From: CAWHMS01 sp963830495
Lineage (GTDB): Bacteria > Actinomycetota > Actinomycetes > Propionibacteriales > Nocardioidaceae
Length of the DNA stretch: 64,000 nucleotides
Reading direction: 5' to 3'
Assembly (NCBI GenBank): GCA_963830495.1
Contig: CAWHMS010000003.1
Span: 434,001-498,000, forward strand
Shown: in pieces, positions 33,029 through 42,022 of the stretch
How the letters are laid out: each line of letters starts with the position of its first letter
How positions within the stretch are numbered: the stretch's first letter is position 1
Translations under genes and position numbers: made by a program
Notes under the pieces: model-generated
The model's input: only the letters and a program-made list of their open reading frames with translations
What the model was told of the DNA's origin: nothing
Databases searched by the model: none

Positions 33029-33865
33029 TCAGAGCATCGCCCGGAGTTCCCACAGGATCGGGTAGTAGTGCATCGGGAGTCGGCTGCGAAGGTAGGCGGC
33101 TCCGGACGAGCCACCGGTGCCGGACTTGGTGCCGATCATCCGCTCGACCATCGTCACGTGCCGGGCGCGCCAGGCCGCCGCCAGCTCGTCGTGCTGGATC
33201 AAGGCCTCCGCGAGCTCCCACACGTCGGCGTACGTCCCTCGGTCGTGCGCGGCCTGCCGCAGCGAGCCCCGCACCTCGTCGTCGGACCCGACGGCCAGGC
33301 CGGCGCCGCCGAGCGCGGACACGAAGGCGTCCCACAGGGTCGGTTCCTCAAGGCGTCTGGTGAGGCGCGCCCGCTCCTCGTCGGTGAGTCCACGGAAGCG
33401 TCGTACGAAGGATGGATCCTTCGCTCCCGAGATGAACTCCAGCTCGCGGAACTGCACCGACTGGAAGCCGCTGGCGGGCGAGAGCAGTTGCCGAAAGGTC
33501 AGGAAGTCCTGCGGGGTCATGGTCTCCAGCACGTCGACCTGCTCCACGAGGACTCGCTCGATGACGTGCATCCGCTTCATGAGGTGCCGCGCCCACCAGA
33601 GGTTTCCCGTGAGCATGCCGTCGCGGGCGTTCTCCGCCTCGTGCAGCAGCTGCTGGAACCAGAGCTCGTAGACCTGGTGGATCGTGATGAACAACAGCTC
33701 GTCGTGGGCCGGCGGGTCGGACTCGAGCTGCTGGGCGCTCAGCAGGAGGGGCAGCCGAAGGTAGCTGCCATAGGTGAGCTTGGCGCCACGCTCACCGAAG
33801 TGGATGTCGTCACCCGACCACTCGCCGACCACCTGCTCGGAGTTCGGGATCGTCTCGCCGCTCAC
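33029..33865 (-). CDS. kynA: Tryptophan 2,3-dioxygenase
   Basis: 278 residues, GTG start. Contains LTYGSYLRLPLLLSAQQ, HDELLFITIHQVYELWFQQLLHE (substrate-binding His and Phe/Tyr region), SPASGFQSVQFRELEF and the C-terminal heme ligand region HVTMVERMIGTKSGTGGSSG. First enzyme of the kynurenine route, opening the indole ring of tryptophan. The other kynurenine genes are not in the window. Confidence 0.95.
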   Translation of the reverse strand: MSGETIPNSEQVVGEWSGDDIHFGERGAKLTYGSYLRLPLLLSAQQLESDPPAHDELLFITIHQVYELWFQQLLHEAENARDGMLTGNLWWARHLMKRMHVIERVLVEQVDVLETMTPQDFLTFRQLLSPASGFQSVQFRELEFISGAKDPSFVRRFRGLTDEERARLTRRLEEPTLWDAFVSALGGAGLAVGSDDEVRGSLRQAAHDRGTYADVWELAEALIQHDELAAAWRARHVTMVERMIGTKSGTGGSSGAAYLRSRLPMHYYPILWELRAML

Positions 33866-33933
33866 TCGGGCAGGGTATCGCTCGCGCCGGATTCGTCGAG
33901 GGCAGCAACCTTGCGGTGTGCCAGGATGCGGCC

Positions 33934-34428
33934 ATGCGTTTCGACGCCGAGATCACCTACCCCGGGGCCAGCTCCGACGAGGCGTTCGCGCTCGTGGTCG
34001 ACCCGGAGTTCCGCGCGGCTGTCTGTGAGGCCACTGCCGCGATCGTCTACGAGGTCCATGTCGACGAGCACGACGACGGCTCCGCCTCGATCCGGCAGCG
34101 GCGGGTCCTGCCGGCGCAGGTGCCCGACTTCGTCAAGCGGCTGGTGGGCACGACGATCGAGGTCGAGCAGGTCGAGCAGTGGAGTGTTCCCGACGAGGCC
34201 GGACGACGTATCGCTGACCTCCGCCTCGACGTCACCGGCCAGCCGGCGAAGATGCTCGGCACGATGGCGCTGAGCTCGTCGGGCGATGGAGCGCAGCAGA
34301 CGATCACCGGGGACCTGAAGGTGTCCATCCCGATGCTCGGCCGCAAGATCGAGCCGGAGATCGCGAAGGCCCTGATGCTCGCGATCAAGGTCGAGCAGCG
34401 GACCGGCCGGGAGTGGCTGGCCGGCTGA
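33934..34428 (+). CDS. DUF2505 family protein (START-like fold)
   Basis: 164 residues from ATG 33934. Pattern MRFDAEITYPGASSDEAFALV and later QWSVPDEAGRRIADLRLDV and GDLKVSIPMLGRKIEPEI match the actinobacterial DUF2505 group, thought to adopt a polyketide-cyclase/START-like helix-grip fold. Ligand unknown. Divergent from kynA by about 70 bases. Confidence 0.85.
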   Translation: MRFDAEITYPGASSDEAFALVVDPEFRAAVCEATAAIVYEVHVDEHDDGSASIRQRRVLPAQVPDFVKRLVGTTIEVEQVEQWSVPDEAGRRIADLRLDVTGQPAKMLGTMALSSSGDGAQQTITGDLKVSIPMLGRKIEPEIAKALMLAIKVEQRTGREWLAG

Positions 34429-34479
34429 TCCCGGGCGTGGCTTCCTGATTCTGTCGGCGCGGCATGTCACGGTGGGGTC

Positions 34480-34677
34480 ATGAACGACAGCGCTGACATC
34501 CTGATGCTCTACGGGATGACCCGCGGATGCCCCGACTGCGAGGGCGAGCGGGTCTTCGTGCCCGTCGGCGAGACCGGCAAGGACACCGGCGAGCTGTGCT
34601 GCACCGACTGTGGTGCGGCGGTGGTGGCCGACCCAGCCCTCGAGTACGGCCCCGGTCGCGCGATCCGGGCCGCCTGA
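34480..34677 (+). CDS. Small protein with two CxxC knuckles
   Basis: 65 residues: CPDC near residue 17 and CCTDC near residue 40 could bind one zinc as a ribbon. No further family assigned. Follows the DUF2505 gene by 51 bases on the same strand. Confidence 0.65.
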   Translation: MNDSADILMLYGMTRGCPDCEGERVFVPVGETGKDTGELCCTDCGAAVVADPALEYGPGRAIRAA

Positions 34678-34699
34678 GCCAGGGCGGGCCACGCAGCGG

Positions 34700-35284
34700 T
34701 CAACTCCTGCCAGCGGCGTACCCGGAGGCAAGCAGCGCCATCAGCACTTCGTCGTACCACGCGCCCGCGTGCAGGGCGACCTCCCGCCGCCGGCCCTCCT
34801 CGACGAAGCCGAGCTTGGTGTACGCCGCGAGGGCCCGGGTGTTGAAGGAGTAGACCCCGAGCTGGATCCGACGCAGCCCCATCTCGTCGAAGCCGTACCG
34901 CAGCAGCACCGTCACGGCGTCGCTGCCCAGGCCCTGTCCGCGTGCCTGCGGTCCCATGATGACGCCCAAGGTGGCGGAGCATGCCGGCAACTCGGCGCCC
35001 CACAGCGCGACATGGCCGAGAAGGGCGTTGTCGCTGCGCCGTACGACGCTGAACGCCACGGCTGATCCGGACTCGTTGCCACTCCAGGCACGAAACATCT
35101 CGCGGATCGGCTGCTCGGGTCTTGGCCGGATGACGCCCGACTGGAAGACCGCCGTGGCCGGCTCGGCCCACCACTCGGCGAGGATCTCGATGTCTGCGTC
35201 AGTGACCGGACGCAGGTAGGTCAGCTCTCCGCGAAGCGCTGACTCGGCGTACTCGGCAGCGTCGTCCGTCCCTGCCCACGGCAT
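34700..35284 (-). CDS. GNAT family N-acetyltransferase (RimJ/RimL-like)
   Basis: 194 residues; AAGGAG before the ATG fixes the start. GNAT motif A is VIMGPQARGQGLGSDAVTVL (acetyl-CoA pyrophosphate loop), and motif B is YTKLGFVEEGRRRE, typical of the RimJ/RimL branch that acetylates N-termini or small amines. Substrate unknown. Last gene of a same-strand pair with pruA. Confidence 0.88.
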   Translation of the reverse strand: MPWAGTDDAAEYAESALRGELTYLRPVTDADIEILAEWWAEPATAVFQSGVIRPRPEQPIREMFRAWSGNESGSAVAFSVVRRSDNALLGHVALWGAELPACSATLGVIMGPQARGQGLGSDAVTVLLRYGFDEMGLRRIQLGVYSFNTRALAAYTKLGFVEEGRRREVALHAGAWYDEVLMALLASGYAAGRS

Positions 35285-35313
35285 CGGAGCTCCTTCGCGG
35301 CAGTCGGGTGGGC

Positions 35314-36942
35314 CTAGCCCATGTGCGGGTAGCGGTAGTCCGTCGGCGGCGCGAAGGTCTCCTTGATCGAGCGCGGCGACGTCCACCGCAGCAGGTTCTG
35401 CGCGGCACCGGCCTTGTCGTTGGTGCCGGAGGCGCGTGCTCCACCGAAGGGCTGCTGCCCCACGACGGCACCGGTCGGCTTGTCGTTGATGTAGAAGTTG
35501 CCGGCCGCGAAGCGCAGCTCCTCCGAGGCCCAGGCGATCGCCTGTCGGTCCCGGGCGATCACCGCCCCGGTCAGCGCGTACGGCGCGAAAGACTCCATCT
35601 GCCGCACCGCCGACTCGAAGTTGCGGTCGTCGTAGACGTGCACCGCCAGGATCGGGCCGAAGTACTCCGTCTCGAACATCGTGTCGGTCGGTTCGCTGGC
35701 CTCGACGACGGTCGGGCGCACGAAGTAGCCGGCCGAGCCGTCGACCTTGCCACCGGCGATGACTTCCAGCTTCGGCGACCGCTTGGCCCGGTTGATCGCC
35801 TTCTTGTGCTTCTCGAAGGCGCGATCGTCGATCACGGCACCCATGAAGTTCGACAGGTCGGTCACGTCGCCCATCGTGAGGGAGTCGACCTCGTCGGCGA
35901 AGTCGCTCTTGATCTGCTTCCAGACCGAGCGGGCGACGTACGCGCGCGATGCAGCCGAGCACTTCTGTCCCTGGTACTCGAAGGACCCGCGAGTGAGTGC
36001 CGTGCGTACGACGTCGGGGTCTGCGGACGGGTGCGCCACGACGAAGTCCTTCCCGCCCGTCTCACCGACGATGCGCGGGTAGGACCGGTAGCCGGCGATG
36101 TTCTCGCCCACGGTGCGCCACAGGTGCTGGAACGTGGGCGTCGACCCGGTGAAGTGGATGCCGGCCAGATCAGGGTGCGTCAACACGCTCTCGGACACCG
36201 CCGCGCCGTGGCCCGGCAGCATGTTGATGACGCCCGGCGGCATCCCGGCCTCCTCCAGCAGCCGCATCAGGAAGTGCGCCGCGAACTGCTGGGTCACCGA
36301 GGGCTTCCAGATCACCACGTTGCCCATCAGAGCCGGTGCCGTAGGCAAGTTCCCCGCGATGGCCGTGAAGTTGAACGGCGTGATCGCGTAGACGAAGCCC
36401 TCGAGCGGGCGATGATCCGTGCGGTTCCAGATGCCACGTGAGTTGGCGATCGGCTGCTCACGAAGGATCCGCTGCGCATAGTGGACGTTGAAGCGCCAGA
36501 AGTCGATCAGCTCGCAGGCCGCATCGATCTCGGCCTGGACGGCAGTCTTGGACTGGCCGAGCATGGTTGCCGCGTTGAGCGTCTGCCGCCATGGGCCGGC
36601 CAGCAGCTCGGCCGCCTTCAGCAGGATCGCGGCCCGATCGTCGAAGGACATCGCCCGCCACGCAGGAGCCGCCTGCGCAGCCGCGTTGACGGCATCGCGA
36701 CCGTCGGCTGCGGTGGCGCCACGGGTGACGCCCAGCACGTGCTGGTGGTTGTGTGGCTGGACGACGGTGAGCTCCTCGCCCTTGCCCCAGACCTGACGCC
36801 CGCCGATGGTCGCCTTGAGGTCCAGCTGCGACTTCTGCAGCTCCACCAGCTGCTGCTCGAGCTGCAGCCGCTCGTCGCTGCCCGGCGCGTAAGTCAGGTT
36901 GGGCTCGTTGACAGGGGTCGGCACCGTGGAGATCGCGTCCAT
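35314..36942 (-). CDS. pruA: L-glutamate gamma-semialdehyde (1-pyrroline-5-carboxylate) dehydrogenase
   Basis: 542 residues from ATG 36942. Aldehyde dehydrogenase fold: GSTPTFQHLWR (NAD-binding region), IVGETGGKDFV (catalytic Glu), and FEYQGQKCSAASR with the catalytic Cys. This sequence style is the eukaryote-like P5CDH group found in actinobacteria as a separate enzyme from PutA. Oxidises the proline-derived semialdehyde to glutamate, feeding the NAD-glutamate dehydrogenase nearby. An upstream in-frame ATG (36963) is an alternative start; a TACGCT seven bases before 36942 could support a leaderless message. No proline dehydrogenase gene is present. Confidence 0.93.
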   Translation of the reverse strand: MDAISTVPTPVNEPNLTYAPGSDERLQLEQQLVELQKSQLDLKATIGGRQVWGKGEELTVVQPHNHQHVLGVTRGATAADGRDAVNAAAQAAPAWRAMSFDDRAAILLKAAELLAGPWRQTLNAATMLGQSKTAVQAEIDAACELIDFWRFNVHYAQRILREQPIANSRGIWNRTDHRPLEGFVYAITPFNFTAIAGNLPTAPALMGNVVIWKPSVTQQFAAHFLMRLLEEAGMPPGVINMLPGHGAAVSESVLTHPDLAGIHFTGSTPTFQHLWRTVGENIAGYRSYPRIVGETGGKDFVVAHPSADPDVVRTALTRGSFEYQGQKCSAASRAYVARSVWKQIKSDFADEVDSLTMGDVTDLSNFMGAVIDDRAFEKHKKAINRAKRSPKLEVIAGGKVDGSAGYFVRPTVVEASEPTDTMFETEYFGPILAVHVYDDRNFESAVRQMESFAPYALTGAVIARDRQAIAWASEELRFAAGNFYINDKPTGAVVGQQPFGGARASGTNDKAGAAQNLLRWTSPRSIKETFAPPTDYRYPHMG

Positions 36943-37041
36943 GGGTGTGAGCGTAGCGGGCATCGCTACGGCTGAAGCTTTCCCTACCCCTGCGGCAAAA
37001 GCGTCAGCCATAGGGGCTGGCGGGGGGTGAGGATGACGCGG

Positions 37042-37956
37042 CTAGGCGGACTTCTTGGCGGACTTCTTCTTCGCCGTGCTCTTCTTGGCCTTGCTCGCCG
37101 ACTTCGACGCAGACTTCTTCGCGGTCTTGCCCGAGTCTCGGGCAGACGAGCCGGACCCGCGGCTCGACGTACCCTCCGAGCGTCGCTTCTTGGCCGCGTC
37201 GACGCTGGCCCGCAGCGCCGCCACCAGGTCGACCACGTCCGCGGTCTCGGTCTCCTCCTCGTCCGCCTCCGGCAGCGGCACCCCCGTCGCCTTCGCTTCG
37301 ACGAGCTGCTCGAGCGCCTCGCGATACTCGCTGTGGTAGCGCTCCGGGTCGAACTCAGCCTGCAGCGTGGCGATGTAGGACTCGGCCATCGCCACCTCGT
37401 TCTTCTTCACGTCGACCGAGTCGTCGGGTACGGCGAAGTCGCTCGCGCGCACCTCGTCCGGCCACAGCATGGTCTGCAGGACCAGCGCCCCGTCCTTCTC
37501 ACGCAACAGGGCGAGGGTCTCCCGGGTCCGGATCGCGACCTTGACCAGCGCGCACTGACCCGTCTTCGTCAGCGCGTCGCGCAGCAACACGTAGGGCTTG
37601 GCCCCTGGACCGTCGGCAGCGAGGTAGTAGGCCTTGGCGAAATACAGCGGGTCGACCTGCTCGACGGGAACGAACTCCAGTACGTCGATCGCCTTGGCGG
37701 TCGGCAGCGGCAGCTCGGCGAAGTCGTCGTTGGTGAGGATCACCATGCGGCCGTCAGGCATCTCGTAGCCCTTGCCGATGTCGGAGTAGGGCACCTCCTC
37801 GCCATCGATCTCGCACACCCGCTTGTAGCGGATCCGCCCCCCGTCCTTCTCGTGGACCTGCCGGAAGGTGATGTCACGCTCCTCCGTGGCCGAGTAGACC
37901 TTGATGGGTATGGTCACCAGGCCGAAGGAGATGGTGCCCTTCCAGATCGCCTGCAT
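37042..37956 (-). CDS. ku: Ku DNA end-binding protein
   Basis: 304 residues, GGAGGGC before the ATG. MQAIWKGTISFGLVTIPIKVYSATE-type start, then the Ku core beta-barrel with HEKDGGRIRYKRVCEIDGEE and YYLAADGPGAKPYVLL. The last 60 residues are a low-complexity Lys/Ser/Ala tail (AKKSASKSASKAKKS), an unusually long basic extension that can slide along DNA. Ku recruits LigD for non-homologous end joining; ligD is not in the window. Confidence 0.95.
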   Translation of the reverse strand: MQAIWKGTISFGLVTIPIKVYSATEERDITFRQVHEKDGGRIRYKRVCEIDGEEVPYSDIGKGYEMPDGRMVILTNDDFAELPLPTAKAIDVLEFVPVEQVDPLYFAKAYYLAADGPGAKPYVLLRDALTKTGQCALVKVAIRTRETLALLREKDGALVLQTMLWPDEVRASDFAVPDDSVDVKKNEVAMAESYIATLQAEFDPERYHSEYREALEQLVEAKATGVPLPEADEEETETADVVDLVAALRASVDAAKKRRSEGTSSRGSGSSARDSGKTAKKSASKSASKAKKSTAKKKSAKKSA

Positions 37957-37983
37957 GTGCCCTCCAGTCGCGCGCGGTCACGT

Positions 37984-38400
37984 TCACGCTAGCAACTGTG
38001 CGAGCTCCTGCGTCGCGTACCAAGCCAGATCGTCCTCGGGCTGGGTTGCGGTGTCCATCTCGGCCGCATCGGCGAGCAGGCATGCCACCTGGGCTAGCGC
38101 CAGGCCGTCGGTGAGCCGGACCAGGCCCGGCACCCCCTCGTCCTGGTCAATCGCCTGGTCGTCCACGTGCGCGACGACGACCACCCGACGGCCCCTGGGG
38201 ATCCCCTGATCATGCAGCAGCTGCACGGACGCCTCGGCCGCCGCCGCGGTGAGTGCCCACTCCGCTTCCTCGTCGTCGAGGTCCGCCAGCCCACGACGCA
38301 CGCCCCCGGTCAGGGCATAGGCGTCGCGCGGCCCGGGCAGGCGCGACCAGTCCGACAGCTCGTGGACATCTGCAGCCGTGGCGGGTATGTAGACCCGCAT
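37984..38400 (-). CDS. Actinobacterial conserved protein of unknown function (DUF6912-like)
   Basis: 138 residues starting MRVYIPATAADVHEL. Acidic, soluble, with an internal VVVVAHVDDQAI strand. This opening is shared by a small actinobacterial family without known function. Its ATG overlaps the stop of the upstream wax ester synthase gene by one base, so the two are co-translated. Confidence 0.7.
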   Translation of the reverse strand: MRVYIPATAADVHELSDWSRLPGPRDAYALTGGVRRGLADLDDEEAEWALTAAAAEASVQLLHDQGIPRGRRVVVVAHVDDQAIDQDEGVPGLVRLTDGLALAQVACLLADAAEMDTATQPEDDLAWYATQELAQLLA

Positions 38401-40052
38401 CATGCGTCCGGCTCGTCGGCGGGGCGCTTCGGTGCCGGTGCGAGCGCCGAACGGGTGGCCTTCGAGGCAGACCGCCGCTGCCGGGGTGCGGGGTCCGATG
38501 CCGGCGCGGCCGCTGTCGGGCTGGCGGCTTGGTCGGCGGCCGACTTCCGCCTCGTCGCCACCGTGCCGGCCGACTTCCGCTTCGTCGCCGCCGTGCCGGA
38601 GGGAGGCTTCTTCGCGGTAGTCCGCTTGGCACCGGCTCCGGAGGCCTTCCGTCCGCGCGGCGCCCGCGCCCGGCTGTCCGACGATGCGTCGACGAGCTCG
38701 TCCAGGGCCTCGGTGATGCACTGCGCCAGTACGTCGACGTCGGCCAGCCCATCCCGGTCGGCCTCCACGCCGTAGAAGACGCTCCCGTCGTACGACGTCA
38801 TGCCGATCGCGAGGGCATGGCCGGGCACCAGGGGCAGCACCGGATAGCTGGCGATCATCCGCGCCCCCGCCGCATAGAGCGGGAACTGAGGTCCAGGCAC
38901 GTTCGTCAGCAGCAGCTGGTAGGAGCGCGGCGCGTGCCGGGCAGCCACCCGAGCGCCGATGGCGTGAAACGTGGTCGGGGCGAACCCGGCGATCTCCGCC
39001 AGCTTGTTGGCCGCCACCGCCCGGCCGGTCTCCTGATGCGCCTTGAACGCGTAGGACACCTGGTGCAGGCGCATGATCGGGTTGGCCTCGCCGACCGGCA
39101 GCGACAGCATGTGCGGGGTCACCTGACTGCCCAGAGACGTGGGCTCCGCGAACTCGTCATCGGTCACGCTCATCGGGACGAGCGCGCGGACCCGGGTGGC
39201 GGTCGTGACCGGCTCGGCACGGGTGAGCAGCCACGCCCTCAGCGCGCCCGCCACGGTGGCCAGGATCACGTCGTTGACGCTGCCGCCGTGCTCCTGGCGC
39301 ACTCTGCGGTAGTCGGCCAGCCGGGTCTCGACGGTGACGAAGCGTCGCTGCTGCGACGGCTCGGCGGCGAGCGGACCGGTGTGGGTCTGGGTACTGCCGC
39401 TCCAGGCAGCCGCCAGTGCCCTCGCGCGCTCTGCCGCGCTGCGCACCGTGATCACCTGACCGCGAACCTGGTCGCCCGCCACCGACGGATTGCGGACCAC
39501 CTCCCCCAGCGACGCCCCCAACAGCTCGACGCCACTGGCCGAGCGCTCTGGCGCCCAGCCGACGTCGGGCGTGGGGGCGACGTCGGGGCTGTCGTCGACG
39601 ATCAGCTGTCCGATGTCGACGGTGGTGCCGTCGACCAGCGCTTGGTGGGACTTCGACAGGATCGCATGCCGTCCCCGGTCGAGCCCCTCGACCAGGTAGG
39701 TCTCCCACAGCGGTCGACTGCGATCGAGGCGGCGGCTGACGATCCTGGCCACGAGCTCGCGCAGCTGCTCCATGGTGCCAGGCGTCGGCAGCGCCGAGCG
39801 ACGCACGTGGTAGGTCAGGTCGAAATGCTCGTCGTCGATCCACACCGGATTCCCCAGCCGGCCGGGGAGCCACCGAAGTCGCTGCCGATACCGAGGGACG
39901 AAGGCGATCCGGTCGTTGATCAGTGCCAGCAGGCGCTCATAGTCCAGTCCCTCGGGCGCCTCGAAGACGTCGAGGGTGGCCACGTGCATCGGCGTACTCG
40001 CCGACTCCATCGCGAGGAAGGACATGTCCAACGGTCGAAGACGATCCGGCAA
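38400..40052 (-). CDS. Wax ester synthase/diacylglycerol acyltransferase-like protein with a histone-like tail
   Basis: 550 residues. TTG start supported by AGGAGG upstream. The N-terminal 455 residues are WS/DGAT: LDMSFLAMESASTPMHVATL, the active-site region SKSHQALVDGTT (the canonical HHxxxDG has Ser-His here), and the C-terminal NVPGPQFPLYAAGARM. These enzymes make wax esters or triacylglycerol at lipid bodies. The last 90 residues are Lys/Arg/Ala/Pro rich with repeats such as KRKSAGT and RRKSAAD, like histone H1 or the Ku tail, and do not belong to the acyltransferase fold. The loss of the first active-site His may reduce or change activity. Confidence 0.88.
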   Translation of the reverse strand: MPDRLRPLDMSFLAMESASTPMHVATLDVFEAPEGLDYERLLALINDRIAFVPRYRQRLRWLPGRLGNPVWIDDEHFDLTYHVRRSALPTPGTMEQLRELVARIVSRRLDRSRPLWETYLVEGLDRGRHAILSKSHQALVDGTTVDIGQLIVDDSPDVAPTPDVGWAPERSASGVELLGASLGEVVRNPSVAGDQVRGQVITVRSAAERARALAAAWSGSTQTHTGPLAAEPSQQRRFVTVETRLADYRRVRQEHGGSVNDVILATVAGALRAWLLTRAEPVTTATRVRALVPMSVTDDEFAEPTSLGSQVTPHMLSLPVGEANPIMRLHQVSYAFKAHQETGRAVAANKLAEIAGFAPTTFHAIGARVAARHAPRSYQLLLTNVPGPQFPLYAAGARMIASYPVLPLVPGHALAIGMTSYDGSVFYGVEADRDGLADVDVLAQCITEALDELVDASSDSRARAPRGRKASGAGAKRTTAKKPPSGTAATKRKSAGTVATRRKSAADQAASPTAAAPASDPAPRQRRSASKATRSALAPAPKRPADEPDA

Positions 40053-40206
40053 CGCCTCGCACCTCCTCTGTCACCCGACGGTCGGGTGATCCCGGCCACT
40101 GCGGGAACTCACATCGTGTCACGGTCGTATGGTCTTGTGGTGTGCATGGCCCTTCGCGGGCCGCCACCGCCACTCACCCCGAGAGCTGCCCAGAAGGAGA
40201 CTGCCC

Positions 40207-40674
40207 ATGCGCCGATCGCCCCGTCTCGGAGTCGCCGTTGGCGTGCTCTGCTGCACACTCACGCTGAGCGGCTGCGGCGACGACGGTGCCGAGGGCGACG
40301 ACGCCGGTACGCCGGCAGGCCCGGCCGCGTCCTCAGAGCCGTCGAAGCCGAGCGGATCGGCCAGCGCCTCGACGAGCAAGCCCGCGCCGAGCACAGCAGA
40401 GGACGACGCGGTCGAGCTGAAGGTCACAATCGCGGACGGTGAGGTCACCCCCCTGGGCGAGACGGTCGAGGCGGAAGTCGGTCAGGAGATCCGCGTGGTG
40501 GTCGACAGCGACATCACCGACGAGTTGCACGTGCACTCCGACCCGGAGCAATCCTTCGACGTCCAGCCCGGCAACGGCCAGGTGTTCACCTTCCGCATCG
40601 ACGAGCCGGCCGTCTACGAGATGGAGTCGCACGAGCTCGGTGTCGTGGTCGCGAAGCTCCAGGTCTCCCAGTAA
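40207..40674 (+). CDS. Lipoprotein with cupredoxin-like domain
   Basis: 155 residues, ATG after AGAAGGAGA. Lipobox TLSGC (Cys23), then a Ser/Pro/Ala/Thr linker (about 24-65), then a cupredoxin-type beta-sandwich: VELKVTIADGEVTPLGETVE, VDSDITDELHVHSDPE and YEMESHELGVVVAKLQV. His residues in the HVHSD and SHELG positions could bind copper, but the usual Cys ligand is missing, as in EfeO/plastocyanin-like members. Followed after 10 bases by a polytopic membrane protein. Confidence 0.82.
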   Translation: MRRSPRLGVAVGVLCCTLTLSGCGDDGAEGDDAGTPAGPAASSEPSKPSGSASASTSKPAPSTAEDDAVELKVTIADGEVTPLGETVEAEVGQEIRVVVDSDITDELHVHSDPEQSFDVQPGNGQVFTFRIDEPAVYEMESHELGVVVAKLQVSQ

Positions 40675-40684
40675 TCCCGCGCCC

Positions 40685-42022
40685 GTGCCCGACGACCGCA
40701 CCGAGCTCCTCGCCCACGGCGTCGGCGGGCGGAGCGACCTCCCGATCCCGGCCGAGTACGCCTTTCTCGGCGCGGCAGCCGCGCTGATCGTCTCTTTCGT
40801 CGTGCTGGGCTTCGCCTGGCGCGAGCCGAGGTTCGACGGGCCGCGCTCGGGCCGTCCGATGCCCGGCTGGCTGGCCGCAGTGATCGACTCGCCGGTCGTG
40901 CGGGGCACCGTCGTCGTACTCGCGCTGGCTTTTGCGGCCTGGGTTGCGATGGCCGCGCTGTTCGGGGACAACACCCTGGTCAATCCCACCTTCGGCGCGA
41001 TCTACGTGCTGGCATGGGTCGGCCTGGTCCCGCTGTCGCTGCTCCTCGGTCCGATCTATCGGTTGTGCAACCCGCTCCGGTGGTTACACCGGGGTATCGC
41101 GAGGCTCGCCGGGCTCGATCCGTCCCGTGGCCTGCTGACCTATCCGGCCCGATTCGGCTACTGGCCCGGCACCGTCTTTCTCTTCTCGTTCGTCTGGCTG
41201 GAGCTGGTCAACCCGTCGATGTCGCAGGATCTCGGTGCGGTACGTCTGTGGCTGCTCGTCGTGGCGGCCCTGCTGATGGTGGGTGCGGCGGTCTTCGGTG
41301 ACTCGTGGTTCGAGCACGCCGACCCGTTCGAGGTCTATTCGACGCTGGTGTCGCGACTGTCGCCCTTCGCCCGACGCGTCGACGGAGTCCTGGTGTTCAG
41401 GAACCCGCTGGAGAACCTGGACACGACTCCGGCCCGGCCCGGGCTCGTCGCGGTGGTCTCGGTGCTGTTGGGTTCGACGGCGTTCGACAGCTTCAAGGAG
41501 TCCAGTCGGTGGCTCGGCTTCGCCCAGCAGTACTCCGAGCACTCGACGCTGATCAACACGGTGGCACTCCTGGGCTTCTGCGCGCTGGTCCTGGTCACCT
41601 TCGTGCTCGCGTCGGTCAGCACGACTGTGCTGGGACACGTGTCGCGCCGCAACATGCCCAACCTGATGGCGCACTCGGTGGTGCCCATCATCGTCGGGTA
41701 CGTCGTCGCGCACTACCTCTCCTACTTCCTTTCCACCGGGATCCAGACGCTGCAGCAGCTGGGCGACCCGTTGGGCCGGGGCTGGACGCTCGCACAGCCG
41801 GTGGCTGAGGTCGACAAGTACTGGATCTACGGCTTCCCGACCGGGATTGCCGTCACCAAGGTGGTTGCTGTAGTGACTGGCCACGTGCTCGGCGTGATCT
41901 CGGCGCACGACCGTGCCGTCCGACTGCTGCCGCGCGAGCACGCCCTCCGTGGTCAGCTGCCGATGCTCGCCCTCATGGTGGCCTACACGGTCACCGGCCT
42001 CTGGCTGCTGTTCGCCACCTGA
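40685..42022 (+). CDS. Polytopic membrane protein of unknown function
   Basis: 445 residues, GTG start chosen because it is the first in-frame start after the lipoprotein stop. About ten membrane segments. Recognisable stretches are IYRLCNPLRWLHRGIARLAG, a Trp/Phe-rich SWFEHADPFEVYSTLVSRLS, and MAHSVVPIIVGYVVAHYLSY with a buried His pair. No transporter family recognised. Paired with a cupredoxin lipoprotein, so metal, heme or redox function is possible. Its last 32 bases overlap the convergent CpaE-like gene. Confidence 0.7.
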   Translation: MPDDRTELLAHGVGGRSDLPIPAEYAFLGAAAALIVSFVVLGFAWREPRFDGPRSGRPMPGWLAAVIDSPVVRGTVVVLALAFAAWVAMAALFGDNTLVNPTFGAIYVLAWVGLVPLSLLLGPIYRLCNPLRWLHRGIARLAGLDPSRGLLTYPARFGYWPGTVFLFSFVWLELVNPSMSQDLGAVRLWLLVVAALLMVGAAVFGDSWFEHADPFEVYSTLVSRLSPFARRVDGVLVFRNPLENLDTTPARPGLVAVVSVLLGSTAFDSFKESSRWLGFAQQYSEHSTLINTVALLGFCALVLVTFVLASVSTTVLGHVSRRNMPNLMAHSVVPIIVGYVVAHYLSYFLSTGIQTLQQLGDPLGRGWTLAQPVAEVDKYWIYGFPTGIAVTKVVAVVTGHVLGVISAHDRAVRLLPREHALRGQLPMLALMVAYTVTGLWLLFAT

